Source: Anabaena catenula FACHB-362 (GTDB lineage: Bacteria; Cyanobacteriota; Cyanobacteriia; Cyanobacteriales; Nostocaceae). Taken from it: a stretch of DNA of 64,000 nt. The translations under genes and the position numbers were made by a program. Each line of letters starts with the position of its first letter. Positions within the stretch are counted from its first letter, which is position 1. The notes under the pieces are model-generated. The model worked only from the letters and a program-made list of their open reading frames with translations, had not been told where the DNA came from and searched no databases. Positions 39,498-48,494 of this stretch are shown here, one piece after another. The stretch spans positions 310,001 through 374,000 of the forward strand of contig NZ_JACJTQ010000001.1 of assembly GCF_014698735.1 (NCBI RefSeq), given 5' to 3'.

Positions 39498-42443
39498 TTA
39501 AAATTCCCAGCCCAATGTTAATTTTACAGTGCGAGGTGCGCCATAAAAAACACGCAAGCGATTTTCAGCCAGTTCAAAATACTCAGTATCAAACAAGTTT
39601 TGTAGATTAATAGCAGCTCGGAAGTTATTTCTGCGATAAAATAATGCTGCATCAGTGCGTAAATAACCCGGCAAACTAAAGGTATTGTTTAAATCTCCCT
39701 CCCTTTCTCCTACATAGAAAAGACCTAAACCCAATCCTAAACCTTGTAGATTACCTTGTTGAATTTCGTAGGTATTCCACAAACTAAAAGCGTGTTCTGG
39801 GACGTTATTAATGCGATTCCCCTCTGTAATATTATTGGCTTGAGTCACTTGTGCATCTGTGTAAGCATAACCACCAATTATTTTCCATCCTGGTAATATT
39901 TCACCGACAATATCTAATTCAAACCCGCGACTTCTTTGTTCTCCTGTTTGGATGGAGAAATTAGGGTTTATGGGGTCAGGTGTCAGCACATTAGAGCGTG
40001 TAATTTGATACAGAGAAACTGTTGATGAAAGTTTATTTGTCCAATCAAACTTAGCTCCTATTTCATACTGTGTTCCTCGCTCTGGTTTAAATAAACCACT
40101 ATCAAAAGTTGTGCCTGTTACCTGCTGAAATGAACGGCTGTAATTAGCATAAAGTGAAACTAATTGAGTCGGCTGATAAACTATACCAATGCGAGGGCTA
40201 AATGCTGTATCTTCCTGAAAAGAAGTAACTGTACCTTCTGAGTTTTCCAGCTTTTGATTAACAATATCGAAACGTCCACCAAGTATTATTTTTAAGTTAT
40301 CGCTCAGTGCAATTTGGTCTTGTAAGTAAAACCCTAAAGCTTCTGAAGTAGATGGCTCATTAGGGGATGTGGCAATTAAATTAGTGATGCTTTGAGAACC
40401 ATATTCAGGATTAAATAAATCCAAAGGAGTCAGTTGAAATTGCCGACTGGTTCCTTGTGATACATCTCTAGATAAATCAAATCCCAATAACAGTTTATGT
40501 TCTATATTACCTGTTTTAACGTTACCAACAACATTCGTATCTAAGAGAAAAATTTCTCTAATTGAATCATCTGTGTTGATTGTACTACGCTGTACTGTGC
40601 GACCGTCTGCTGACAAAGATGTCAGAAAACCTGAATTTTGCTGAGAGCGTTGAAATGAAGAACGAAAGCTATTTTGTATCCGCCAATCTGGGCTAAAACG
40701 ATGCTCAAGATTATAGCCTACTCGCAATACTTGGCGATTGTTCTTATCAACAGAAGGCTCGTTTACAAACCGATTTCTTGGTATTTTGCCGTTGGGGTTC
40801 GGTAAGACAGTACCAACTGCGGGTAAACCTCTGTCATTACGTTGTTGTGTGTCAAAATAATCGGCTTCTAAAGTTAGTTGAGTGTTTTGACCAATTTGCC
40901 AAGTTAAAACAGGAGCAATAAAGTAACGTTCAATGTCAACAAAATCTACGAAGGTATCTGAACTCAATGCAGAAGCATTGAGACGATACAATAGAGTTTT
41001 ACTGTCATTCAGAGGCCCAGTGAAATCAACTGAACCACCAAATAAATCGTAGCTGCCAATTGTTCCTTCTATTCTATAGAAGGGTATTTGAAGAGGTTTT
41101 TTGGTGACAATATTGACAGTACCTCCGGCTCCACCTTGACCAAACAGAACCGATGCAGGCCCCCGAAGCACTTCTATCTGCTCAATGTTGGCAATTCCAG
41201 AACCAGCAGTAGCGTTAGTATCATCTCTCAAACCATTACGGATAATGTTGCGGTTGCTGAAACCTCGAATGTTGAAAAGATCAAATACATTACGTTCTGA
41301 AGAGGTAGTGATTACACCAGCCGTATTTTTTAATGCTTCACTTAATCGCTGTACTTGCTGTTCCTGAAGAACTTGCTTCGGGATTACTTGAATTGCTTGA
41401 GGAATATCGCGGATTGCAGTGTCGGTTCTTGTTCCAGCAGAGGCGTTAGGTATTCGATAACTATCCTGTTCACCTGTGACAACCAATTCAATCGGTTCAT
41501 CACTCTGGGCTGTTGGTTGTTCTGGTTGAGTTAGATTTTCTGACTGGGGCGTTGGTGTGGGTTGGGTTTCTGGTTGAGAAGTGGATGCAGTTGAGGTGAC
41601 ACCAAAAATTAAACCGTCTTCACTATCAAATAGTTCTACTGTGGGTGTACTATCTGTTCCCGTAACCGTAACTCTAATGGTGTTGGTATTAAAGTTACTA
41701 ACTGTAATATCGCTAATTCCAGCAGTCGGTTGTTTTTGGCTAACTGTATCACCATTAGGTAGATTCAGTTGCGCTGAGGGAATGTCAATAATAAATGTGT
41801 TACCGTCTTTTTTCGAGGATACTTGTAATTTGTCACCTTCTGGAGTCGCTAAGATTATTTCTAAGCCATTGGTTGTAGTGTTAAATTTAACTTCACTAAT
41901 TTTGACTAATGTTTGACTTTGCTGTGGTGGATTGGTAGCAGATGCCACGGGAGCAAGTTCAAAAATTAAGCCTTTATCACCATCAAATAATTCTGCGGTG
42001 GGTAGACCTTTTTCACCTGTAACTGTTAGTTGGACGGTGTTAGCGTTAGTTTGGGTGACGCTGATATTGCTTATACCCGCAACTGGATTTTTTTGGTTAA
42101 AACTGTTTTGTTTACCCAGTGATAAGACTGTATTAGGTATCTCTACTATAAAATTGTTGCCTTGGCTTTTATTTACTGGCTTGAGTGCTTCTATATTAGG
42201 ACTTTCTAAAATTACTTCAATTCCTTTATCAGTGGTATTAACTTTAATACCCGTGATTTTAGTAATTAATGTATTGCGGGTTTGTGCTAGTAATTGCGCG
42301 GCGCTGGTTGAATAATGTTCTTTGTCTTCAACGCTAGATATTTCTTTTGTTTGCTTTTCTGCATAAGCTGGTTGTACTAAGCTGCCGATAAAAGCTAGTG
42401 CTAATCCCGCCGAACGTATCTCATTCATTAACTCAAACTTCAT
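39498..42443 (-). CDS. AMIN-domain TonB-dependent siderophore receptor
   Basis: An outer-membrane transporter for ferric siderophores. The start is placed at the ATG at 42443, which has AAGGAG eight bases upstream and is followed directly by a good signal peptide (EIRSAGLALAFIGSLVQPAYA). The frame is open to 42539. Mature protein: two AMIN domains in tandem (residues ~60-270), a proline/glutamine-rich linker, a TonB box-like IELVVTGE, the plug domain (TAIRDIPQAIQVIPKQVL, LRGPASVLFGQGGAGGTVNIVTKKP), then a beta-barrel ending in an aromatic (LTLGWEF). AMIN domains, thought to bind peptidoglycan, on the front of TonB receptors are a cyanobacterial peculiarity. It diverges from the NRPS/PKS operon and heads the uptake genes. 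Confidence 0.95.
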   Translation of the reverse strand: MKFELMNEIRSAGLALAFIGSLVQPAYAEKQTKEISSVEDKEHYSTSAAQLLAQTRNTLITKITGIKVNTTDKGIEVILESPNIEALKPVNKSQGNNFIVEIPNTVLSLGKQNSFNQKNPVAGISNISVTQTNANTVQLTVTGEKGLPTAELFDGDKGLIFELAPVASATNPPQQSQTLVKISEVKFNTTTNGLEIILATPEGDKLQVSSKKDGNTFIIDIPSAQLNLPNGDTVSQKQPTAGISDITVSNFNTNTIRVTVTGTDSTPTVELFDSEDGLIFGVTSTASTSQPETQPTPTPQSENLTQPEQPTAQSDEPIELVVTGEQDSYRIPNASAGTRTDTAIRDIPQAIQVIPKQVLQEQQVQRLSEALKNTAGVITTSSERNVFDLFNIRGFSNRNIIRNGLRDDTNATAGSGIANIEQIEVLRGPASVLFGQGGAGGTVNIVTKKPLQIPFYRIEGTIGSYDLFGGSVDFTGPLNDSKTLLYRLNASALSSDTFVDFVDIERYFIAPVLTWQIGQNTQLTLEADYFDTQQRNDRGLPAVGTVLPNPNGKIPRNRFVNEPSVDKNNRQVLRVGYNLEHRFSPDWRIQNSFRSSFQRSQQNSGFLTSLSADGRTVQRSTINTDDSIREIFLLDTNVVGNVKTGNIEHKLLLGFDLSRDVSQGTSRQFQLTPLDLFNPEYGSQSITNLIATSPNEPSTSEALGFYLQDQIALSDNLKIILGGRFDIVNQKLENSEGTVTSFQEDTAFSPRIGIVYQPTQLVSLYANYSRSFQQVTGTTFDSGLFKPERGTQYEIGAKFDWTNKLSSTVSLYQITRSNVLTPDPINPNFSIQTGEQRSRGFELDIVGEILPGWKIIGGYAYTDAQVTQANNITEGNRINNVPEHAFSLWNTYEIQQGNLQGLGLGLGLFYVGEREGDLNNTFSLPGYLRTDAALFYRRNNFRAAINLQNLFDTEYFELAENRLRVFYGAPRTVKLTLGWEF

Positions 42444-43135
42444 TACCGTTGCTCCTTCCCTTACACCTGTAAACAGAGTTTTCCCTAAGTTTTGTCGTTG
42501 TGCGCTTCCACATCCAGCAGAAACTTTCACGCCATTCATCTATGACGCAAGAATTTCTTAATAGTGGATTCTCCCTTATATAGAAGATTTCTCACTAAGT
42601 AGCTGCAAGTTATTTGCAGTAAAAGCAATCGCTATTAAGAAGTATTATCATAAAGCTTTTTATAAAGCAAGTATTTTTTCCAACCGTCTATAGCTGTGCT
42701 GACTGAAGGGGACGCAATAGTACAGATGGAGAAATTGGGTTATAATCCTTATTTTACAAGGTTTTTATGCGATTGCGTAGACAAAGAACCTGTTGCTTTT
42801 AAGTGATAGCACTGTGATATGAGAGTTGATGATTTGTCTACAGAAGCAATATGGGAGGGTGTAAAAAACTTATACTTGACCGGGATAGTGATAAGAGTTA
42901 TTGATTATTTTCTAGTTGTAATTTTTAGATAATTGCTATAAGGTGAGATCTGTAATTGAAAATTAATAGCAATAAATACTTGCTGACTGCAAGCAACAGA
43001 CTAACTAGAGGCGAATGAAACGCTGCTAATACCTGCAAGTTGACAAGTCAGCACTGGGGCGATTGCTCTTAGAATCAGGTTTTTCAACTGGCTTCAATTC
43101 AATGTTCTTGTGTGCATCAAGGCTGTGAAAGTACA
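42444..43135. other. Divergent control region between siderophore uptake and synthesis genes
   Basis: About 690 bases between the receptor gene (leftward) and the NRPS/PKS operon (rightward). No gene is supported. It probably holds both promoters and iron-responsive control. A candidate FurA site is at 42637-42655, and a TTATAAT-like -10 sequence lies near 42739. Confidence 0.5.
42637..42655. promoter_or_regulatory. Candidate Fur box, weak
   Basis: AAGAAGTATTATCATAAAG matches the 19-bp Fur consensus GATAATGATAATCATTATC at 11 of 19 positions by my count. Cyanobacterial FurA sites are often this degenerate, and AT-rich DNA gives such matches by chance, so only the location between uptake and synthesis genes makes it worth noting. 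Confidence 0.25.
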
Positions 43136-46100
43136 ATGACTCAATCTGTCAATGATTTTTCTACCGTTGTAGAGTTACTGCGTTACAAGTGTTTAGAACA
43201 ACTAAATACTGAGGCTTTTACTTTTCTGCCAGATGGAGAAGCACAAGCAACGTCCTGGACTTATGGAGAGTTGGAGCGTCAAAGTAGAGCCATAGCTTGT
43301 CAGTTGCAAGGATTAAATTTAACTGGACAAAGGGCGCTATTGCTGTACCCACCGGGCTTAGATTATTTAGCAGCGTTTTTCGGGTGTTTGTATGCAGGTG
43401 TGGTAGCTGTTCCCGCTTATCCACCGCGCAACCATCGCAACACACCAAGAATACTGTCAATTCTCAAAGATGCTCAAGCAGCAATTGTCTTGACCACAAC
43501 CACGATTTTACAGCAAATACAATCTTTATTAGTCGGCAAAACAGACATTAATCTGCGTTGGTTAACGACCGATGACATACAACCTGATATAGCCTTTGAC
43601 TGGCACGAACCGCCCATAAATTCAGATACTCTGGCATTTTTGCAATACACCTCCGGTTCTACAGGTACACCCAAAGGCGTGATGTTGACCCATGGCAATT
43701 TAATTCATAATGCAACCACGACTTATACTTGCATGGAACATTCCCGCCAAAGCAAGTTTATAACTTGGCTGCCTATTTATCATGATATGGGATTAATTGG
43801 TGGGGTATTGCAACCTTTATATGGTGGGTTTCCTTGCATCATGATGTCGCCGGCTGCTTTTCTCCAGCGTCCCTATCGGTGGTTAAAAGCAATTTCTGAT
43901 TACAGAGGAACTACCAGTGGCGCTCCTAACTTCGCTTATGAATTGTGTATTGAAAAAATTACTCCTGAACAACGCTCTACTCTAGATTTAAGTAGTTGGA
44001 GTGTGGCTTTTAATGGTGCTGAACCAATTCGGCAAGAAACGTTAGAGCGGTTTGCTCACACGTTTGCTGAATGCGGTTTTCGTCCAGAGGCTTTTTATCC
44101 TTGTTATGGCATGGCAGAAGCAACTTTGATGGTATCTGGTACTGTTAAATCGGCCTTAGTAACAACAAAACAATTACGGAAAAACGCTTTAGAAAGTAAT
44201 CATATAATTGATGCTGCTATTAATGAAGATGATTCAATTGCATTAGTAGGTTGTGGTCGAGTTGTACCGCAGCAGCAGATTGTTATTGCTGATCCAGAGA
44301 CCTTAACTCGTTGCGCTACAGACGAAGTTGGGGAAATTTGGGTTTGTGGACCTAGTATTGGTCATGGTTATTGGAATCGCCCAGAGGAAACAGCACAGAC
44401 CTTCCACGCATATCTGCAAGATACAGGAGAAGGGCCATTTTTGCGGACTGGAGACTTGGGCTTTTTGTATAATGGCGAGCTTTTTATTACTGGTCGAGCT
44501 AAAGATTTAATTATCATCAGAGGACGCAATCTTTACCCCCAAGATATTGAACTCACAGCAGAACGCAGCCATAAAATGTTGCGTGCGGGAAGTGTTGCGG
44601 CCTTTGCGGTGGAAGTAGAAAAAGAAGAACAGTTAGTAGTAGTACAAGAATTAGAATTTCGTGCTAAACCGAATATAGAAGAAGTTACGGCTGCTATTCG
44701 TCAAGTAATTACAGAAGAACATGAAATACAAGTTTATGCAGTTGTTTTAATTAAAGCTGGTACTATTCCTAAAACATCCAGTGGCAAAATTCAACGTCGT
44801 GCTACAAAAGCCAGATTTTTAGAAGGTAGATTAGAAGTTGTTGGTAGCAGCATTCTGGAAATTAACCAGACAATAGAACCAGAAACAGTTCTCACCCGCA
44901 GCGAATTACTAGCAGTAACATTAGAACAAAGACAACTATTATTAAATTCTCACTTACAAAAATTAGTAGCTAGGGTTTTGAGGGTAAAACCTGAGCAAGT
45001 AAATTATCAACAACCTTTGAGTAGTTTAGGTTTAGATTCTCTCAAAGTTTTTGAGTTGAAAAATCGCATAGAAGTTGATTTTGATGTAGCTATAGCTGTA
45101 GCTGAATTCTTTGATGGTGCTGGTATTGCTGAGTTAACAAACCAAATACTCAACCAAGTTAATAGCAATCGTACTCATGTATACTTGCCTATTTCTCAAG
45201 TTGAGAGAAATACTCATCAATATCCACTGACCTTTACTCAACAACAATTATGGTTTATCAATCAACTACAACCGGGTACAGCTACATATAACATTCCTGT
45301 AGCGGTTCACATTCAAGAACATTTGAATTTATCAGCATTGGTTAATAGTATTAATGCAATTATTCAAAGACACGAAATTTTACGAACCAGCTTTGAATTA
45401 GTAGATGGTGAACCTGTGCAAAAAGTTGTAGATGTTGTTAACTTAACTGTACCGCAAGTTAATTTACAGCATCTTGAAAAGCAACAGCAAGAAATTGAAA
45501 TCAAAACATTCTCTTTGCAAGAAGCTCAGTCATCTTTTGATTTAGCAGTAGCACCGTTATTGCGGGCAAAGCTGCTGCACTTGCAACCAGAAAAATCCAT
45601 ATTAATTTTGACCCTGCATCATTTAGTTGGTGATGGTTCGTCAATCAATATTTTAGTTAAAGAACTATCTGCAATTTATCAAGCTTTCTGTGCTGGTAAA
45701 CCTTCTCCTTTGTCAGAACTGCCTGTACAATACACAGATTTTATTTATTGGCAAAGGAACTACTTACAAGGGGAAGTTTTAGAACAGCATTTAGCTTATT
45801 GGCAGCAACATTTAGGCGGAACTTTGCCTGTATTACAACTACCTACATCTCGTCCTAGACCGCCTATACAAACTTTTAGAGGAGCGCAGCAGAAGTTTGT
45901 ATTGTCAAAAGCTTTAACTGAAGAAATAAAACATTTCAGTAAAGGGGAAGATGCTACTTTATTTATGACCTTGTTAGCAACATTTCAAACTTTGCTATAC
46001 CGCTACACAGGTCAAGAAGATATTCTTGTTGGTTCACCAATTGCTAACCGTAACCGTGCGGAACTACAACAGTTAATTGGCTGTTTTGTCAATACTTTAG

Positions 46101-48472
46101 TATTGCGTACCAATTTAGCGGGAAATCCCAGCTTTAAAGAATTGTTGGCACGAGTGCGGAAGGTGGCAATTGAGGCATATACTCACCAAGATTTACCTTT
46201 TGAAAAGTTAGTAGAAGCCTTACAGCCGAATCGGGATTTAAGTCATAACCCATTATTCCAAGTAATGTTTGTTTTGCAAAATCAAGCAACAGATAATGTT
46301 TGGCAAACTGAGGAACTGGAGACGGGAACTGCTGAGTTTGACATCTGTCTATCCATGATTGCTAACGGAGAAGGATTGGTAGGGACACTAGAATACAACA
46401 CTGACTTATTCAATGCAGATACTATAACTAGGATGCTTGGGCATTTCCAAACATTACTAGAGAGTATAATTTGTGATTCCAACCAGCGTATTTCAGAGTT
46501 AGCAATATTAACACCTTCTGAACGCCAGACGCTACTGTGGGATTGGAATAATACTAAAGTCGATTATCCCCAAAAAGCTTGTATTCATCAATTTTTTGAA
46601 GCACAGGTAGAAAAAACACCGGATGCGATCGCGGTGAGCTTTGAAAACCAAAAACTCACCTACCAAGAATTAAACAAGCGAGCGAATCAACTGGCGTATA
46701 AGCTACTAAATTTGGGCGTGAAACCAGAAACCTTAGTTGGTATCTGCATGGAACGCTCTTTAGAAATGATTGTTGGCATACTCGCAATCATGAAGGCTGG
46801 CGGTGCTTATGTACCCTTAGACCCAGCTTATCCCCCAGAAAGGTTGGCATTCATTTTCAAGGATGCCCAGATATCAGTGCTAGTTACTCAAGAGCAATTA
46901 GTCAACAAATTAGTCAACAAACTACCCAACCACACAGCAAAGATTGTCTATGTGGATACTAACAGTTTACAGTCTGAGGTAGATGAGTATTACAACAACC
47001 CACTCAGCCAAGCCTCATCAGAAAATCTAGCTTATGTGATTTATACCTCTGGTTCTACTGGCAAGCCCAAGGGGGTAATGATACAACACAAATCCTTGGT
47101 TAACTTCACTCAAGCAGCAATTGACCACTATGAACTCAAAATTAGCGATAGCATTTTACAGTTTGCCTCTATTAGCTTTGATGCCGCTATAGAAGAAATT
47201 TTTCCTTGCTTAAGTATCGGTGCAACTCTAGTCATTCGTAGCAATGAAATGCTCGGTTCAATACCCGACTTTCTCGAAAAATGTTATCAGCAGTCAATCA
47301 CAGTATTAGACTTACCCACCGCATTTTGGCATCAACTGACTTCTGGATTATCAACATATAACTTATCCTTACCAGAAACAGTAAAATTAGTAATTATTGG
47401 TGGTGAAAAAGCTTCACTACAACAACTAGCAATTTGGCATCAGAAAGTAGATACGCAAAAAGTGCGTTTGATAAATGGTTATGGACCTACTGAAACAACA
47501 GTTGTTGCAACAATCTGTGATTTATCGACAGTAAATAATCAGAGTGTTACACAGCAGGAAGTACCAATTGGCAAAGCGATCGCTAATTATCAGACTTATA
47601 TATTAGATCGGCATTTACAACCATTACCAATTGGTGTAACAGGAGAATTACATATTGGTGGTTTAGGAGTAGCTAAAGGTTATTGGAATCATCCAGAGTT
47701 AACCAAAGAAAAATTTATTCCCCACCCCTTTAGCAATCAACCAGAAGCAAAGTTATATAAAACAGGAGATTTAGCTCGTTATTTACCTAATGGAAATATT
47801 GAGTATTTGGGACGGATTGATAATCAAGTTAAGATTCGTGGCTTCCGTGTTGAAATCGGAGAAATTGAAGTTAGTTTGGCACAATATCCTCATGTCCAAG
47901 CAGCGGTAGTTATTACTAGTGAAAATCGCCTAATTGCTTATGTAGTTCCTGCTCACAAAGCAGATATTTCTGTCAGTGACTTGCGGTATTTCCTGAAGGA
48001 AAAATTGCCTGAATATATGATACCTGCTGCCTTTGTATTTTTAGCAGCACTACCTCTGACTCCCAATGGAAAAGTAGACCTTCGTGCTTTACCTATACCA
48101 GAAAATTTATATCCTGAGTTGTCAGCTAATTATCAAGCTCCGCAATCTGAAATAGAAAAAACCATAGCTAAAGTTTGGAAGCAGGTACTAAAGCTAGAAA
48201 AAGTAGGTATTCATGATAATTTCTTTGACCTGGGTGGACATTCTTTGTTGGCAGTACAGATAAACAATAAACTGCGGGAGATTTTGCATCGGGATTTATC
48301 AATTGTAGAAATTTTTCAGAATCCAACTATTAAGTCACTGGCGGAACATTTAAGCCAACCATCATCAGCGCAAAAAACTTTAGAGAGAATGCGCGAAAGA
48401 GTTGATAAACAAAGAGAATCTCTGAACAACCGCAATCAATTATTAATGAAGCAACGGAAGAATATTAAGTAA
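43136..48472 (+). CDS. Hybrid FAAL-ACP / NRPS (C-A-PCP) loading protein
   Basis: Starts the lipopeptide chain. Domains in order: fatty acyl-AMP ligase, ~1-580 (TSGSTGTPKGVMLTHGNL, then WLPIYHDMGLIGGVLQPLYGG, the FAAL pattern); ACP, ~600-680, attachment S635 (GLDSLKV); condensation, ~690-1120, HHLVGDG with H828/H829; adenylation, ~1140-1640 (TSGSTGKPKGVM); PCP, attachment S1703 (GGHSLLA); a charged C-terminal helix (RMRERVDKQRESLNN), probably a docking element. The adenylation pocket reads D-A-E-D-I-G-G-V-V-K by alignment to the GrsA positions. I cannot assign it firmly. The acidic E and D suggest a polar or basic side chain. A fatty acid would be activated, loaded on the ACP and joined to this amino acid. 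The ATG at 43136 is preferred over the in-frame GTG at 43112. 22 bases separate it from the PKS start. Confidence 0.93.
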   Translation: MTQSVNDFSTVVELLRYKCLEQLNTEAFTFLPDGEAQATSWTYGELERQSRAIACQLQGLNLTGQRALLLYPPGLDYLAAFFGCLYAGVVAVPAYPPRNHRNTPRILSILKDAQAAIVLTTTTILQQIQSLLVGKTDINLRWLTTDDIQPDIAFDWHEPPINSDTLAFLQYTSGSTGTPKGVMLTHGNLIHNATTTYTCMEHSRQSKFITWLPIYHDMGLIGGVLQPLYGGFPCIMMSPAAFLQRPYRWLKAISDYRGTTSGAPNFAYELCIEKITPEQRSTLDLSSWSVAFNGAEPIRQETLERFAHTFAECGFRPEAFYPCYGMAEATLMVSGTVKSALVTTKQLRKNALESNHIIDAAINEDDSIALVGCGRVVPQQQIVIADPETLTRCATDEVGEIWVCGPSIGHGYWNRPEETAQTFHAYLQDTGEGPFLRTGDLGFLYNGELFITGRAKDLIIIRGRNLYPQDIELTAERSHKMLRAGSVAAFAVEVEKEEQLVVVQELEFRAKPNIEEVTAAIRQVITEEHEIQVYAVVLIKAGTIPKTSSGKIQRRATKARFLEGRLEVVGSSILEINQTIEPETVLTRSELLAVTLEQRQLLLNSHLQKLVARVLRVKPEQVNYQQPLSSLGLDSLKVFELKNRIEVDFDVAIAVAEFFDGAGIAELTNQILNQVNSNRTHVYLPISQVERNTHQYPLTFTQQQLWFINQLQPGTATYNIPVAVHIQEHLNLSALVNSINAIIQRHEILRTSFELVDGEPVQKVVDVVNLTVPQVNLQHLEKQQQEIEIKTFSLQEAQSSFDLAVAPLLRAKLLHLQPEKSILILTLHHLVGDGSSINILVKELSAIYQAFCAGKPSPLSELPVQYTDFIYWQRNYLQGEVLEQHLAYWQQHLGGTLPVLQLPTSRPRPPIQTFRGAQQKFVLSKALTEEIKHFSKGEDATLFMTLLATFQTLLYRYTGQEDILVGSPIANRNRAELQQLIGCFVNTLVLRTNLAGNPSFKELLARVRKVAIEAYTHQDLPFEKLVEALQPNRDLSHNPLFQVMFVLQNQATDNVWQTEELETGTAEFDICLSMIANGEGLVGTLEYNTDLFNADTITRMLGHFQTLLESIICDSNQRISELAILTPSERQTLLWDWNNTKVDYPQKACIHQFFEAQVEKTPDAIAVSFENQKLTYQELNKRANQLAYKLLNLGVKPETLVGICMERSLEMIVGILAIMKAGGAYVPLDPAYPPERLAFIFKDAQISVLVTQEQLVNKLVNKLPNHTAKIVYVDTNSLQSEVDEYYNNPLSQASSENLAYVIYTSGSTGKPKGVMIQHKSLVNFTQAAIDHYELKISDSILQFASISFDAAIEEIFPCLSIGATLVIRSNEMLGSIPDFLEKCYQQSITVLDLPTAFWHQLTSGLSTYNLSLPETVKLVIIGGEKASLQQLAIWHQKVDTQKVRLINGYGPTETTVVATICDLSTVNNQSVTQQEVPIGKAIANYQTYILDRHLQPLPIGVTGELHIGGLGVAKGYWNHPELTKEKFIPHPFSNQPEAKLYKTGDLARYLPNGNIEYLGRIDNQVKIRGFRVEIGEIEVSLAQYPHVQAAVVITSENRLIAYVVPAHKADISVSDLRYFLKEKLPEYMIPAAFVFLAALPLTPNGKVDLRALPIPENLYPELSANYQAPQSEIEKTIAKVWKQVLKLEKVGIHDNFFDLGGHSLLAVQINNKLREILHRDLSIVEIFQNPTIKSLAEHLSQPSSAQKTLERMRERVDKQRESLNNRNQLLMKQRKNIK

Positions 48473-48494
48473 TTTAAAAGGTAAGTTGTCAGTC

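Noticed and set aside
35922-43135. Genes for a hydroxamate siderophore of the schizokinen type
   Set aside because: Uptake, reduction and export genes are present, but no IucA/IucC synthetase, lysine/diamine monooxygenase or acyltransferase gene lies here. The nearby synthesis genes are NRPS/PKS.
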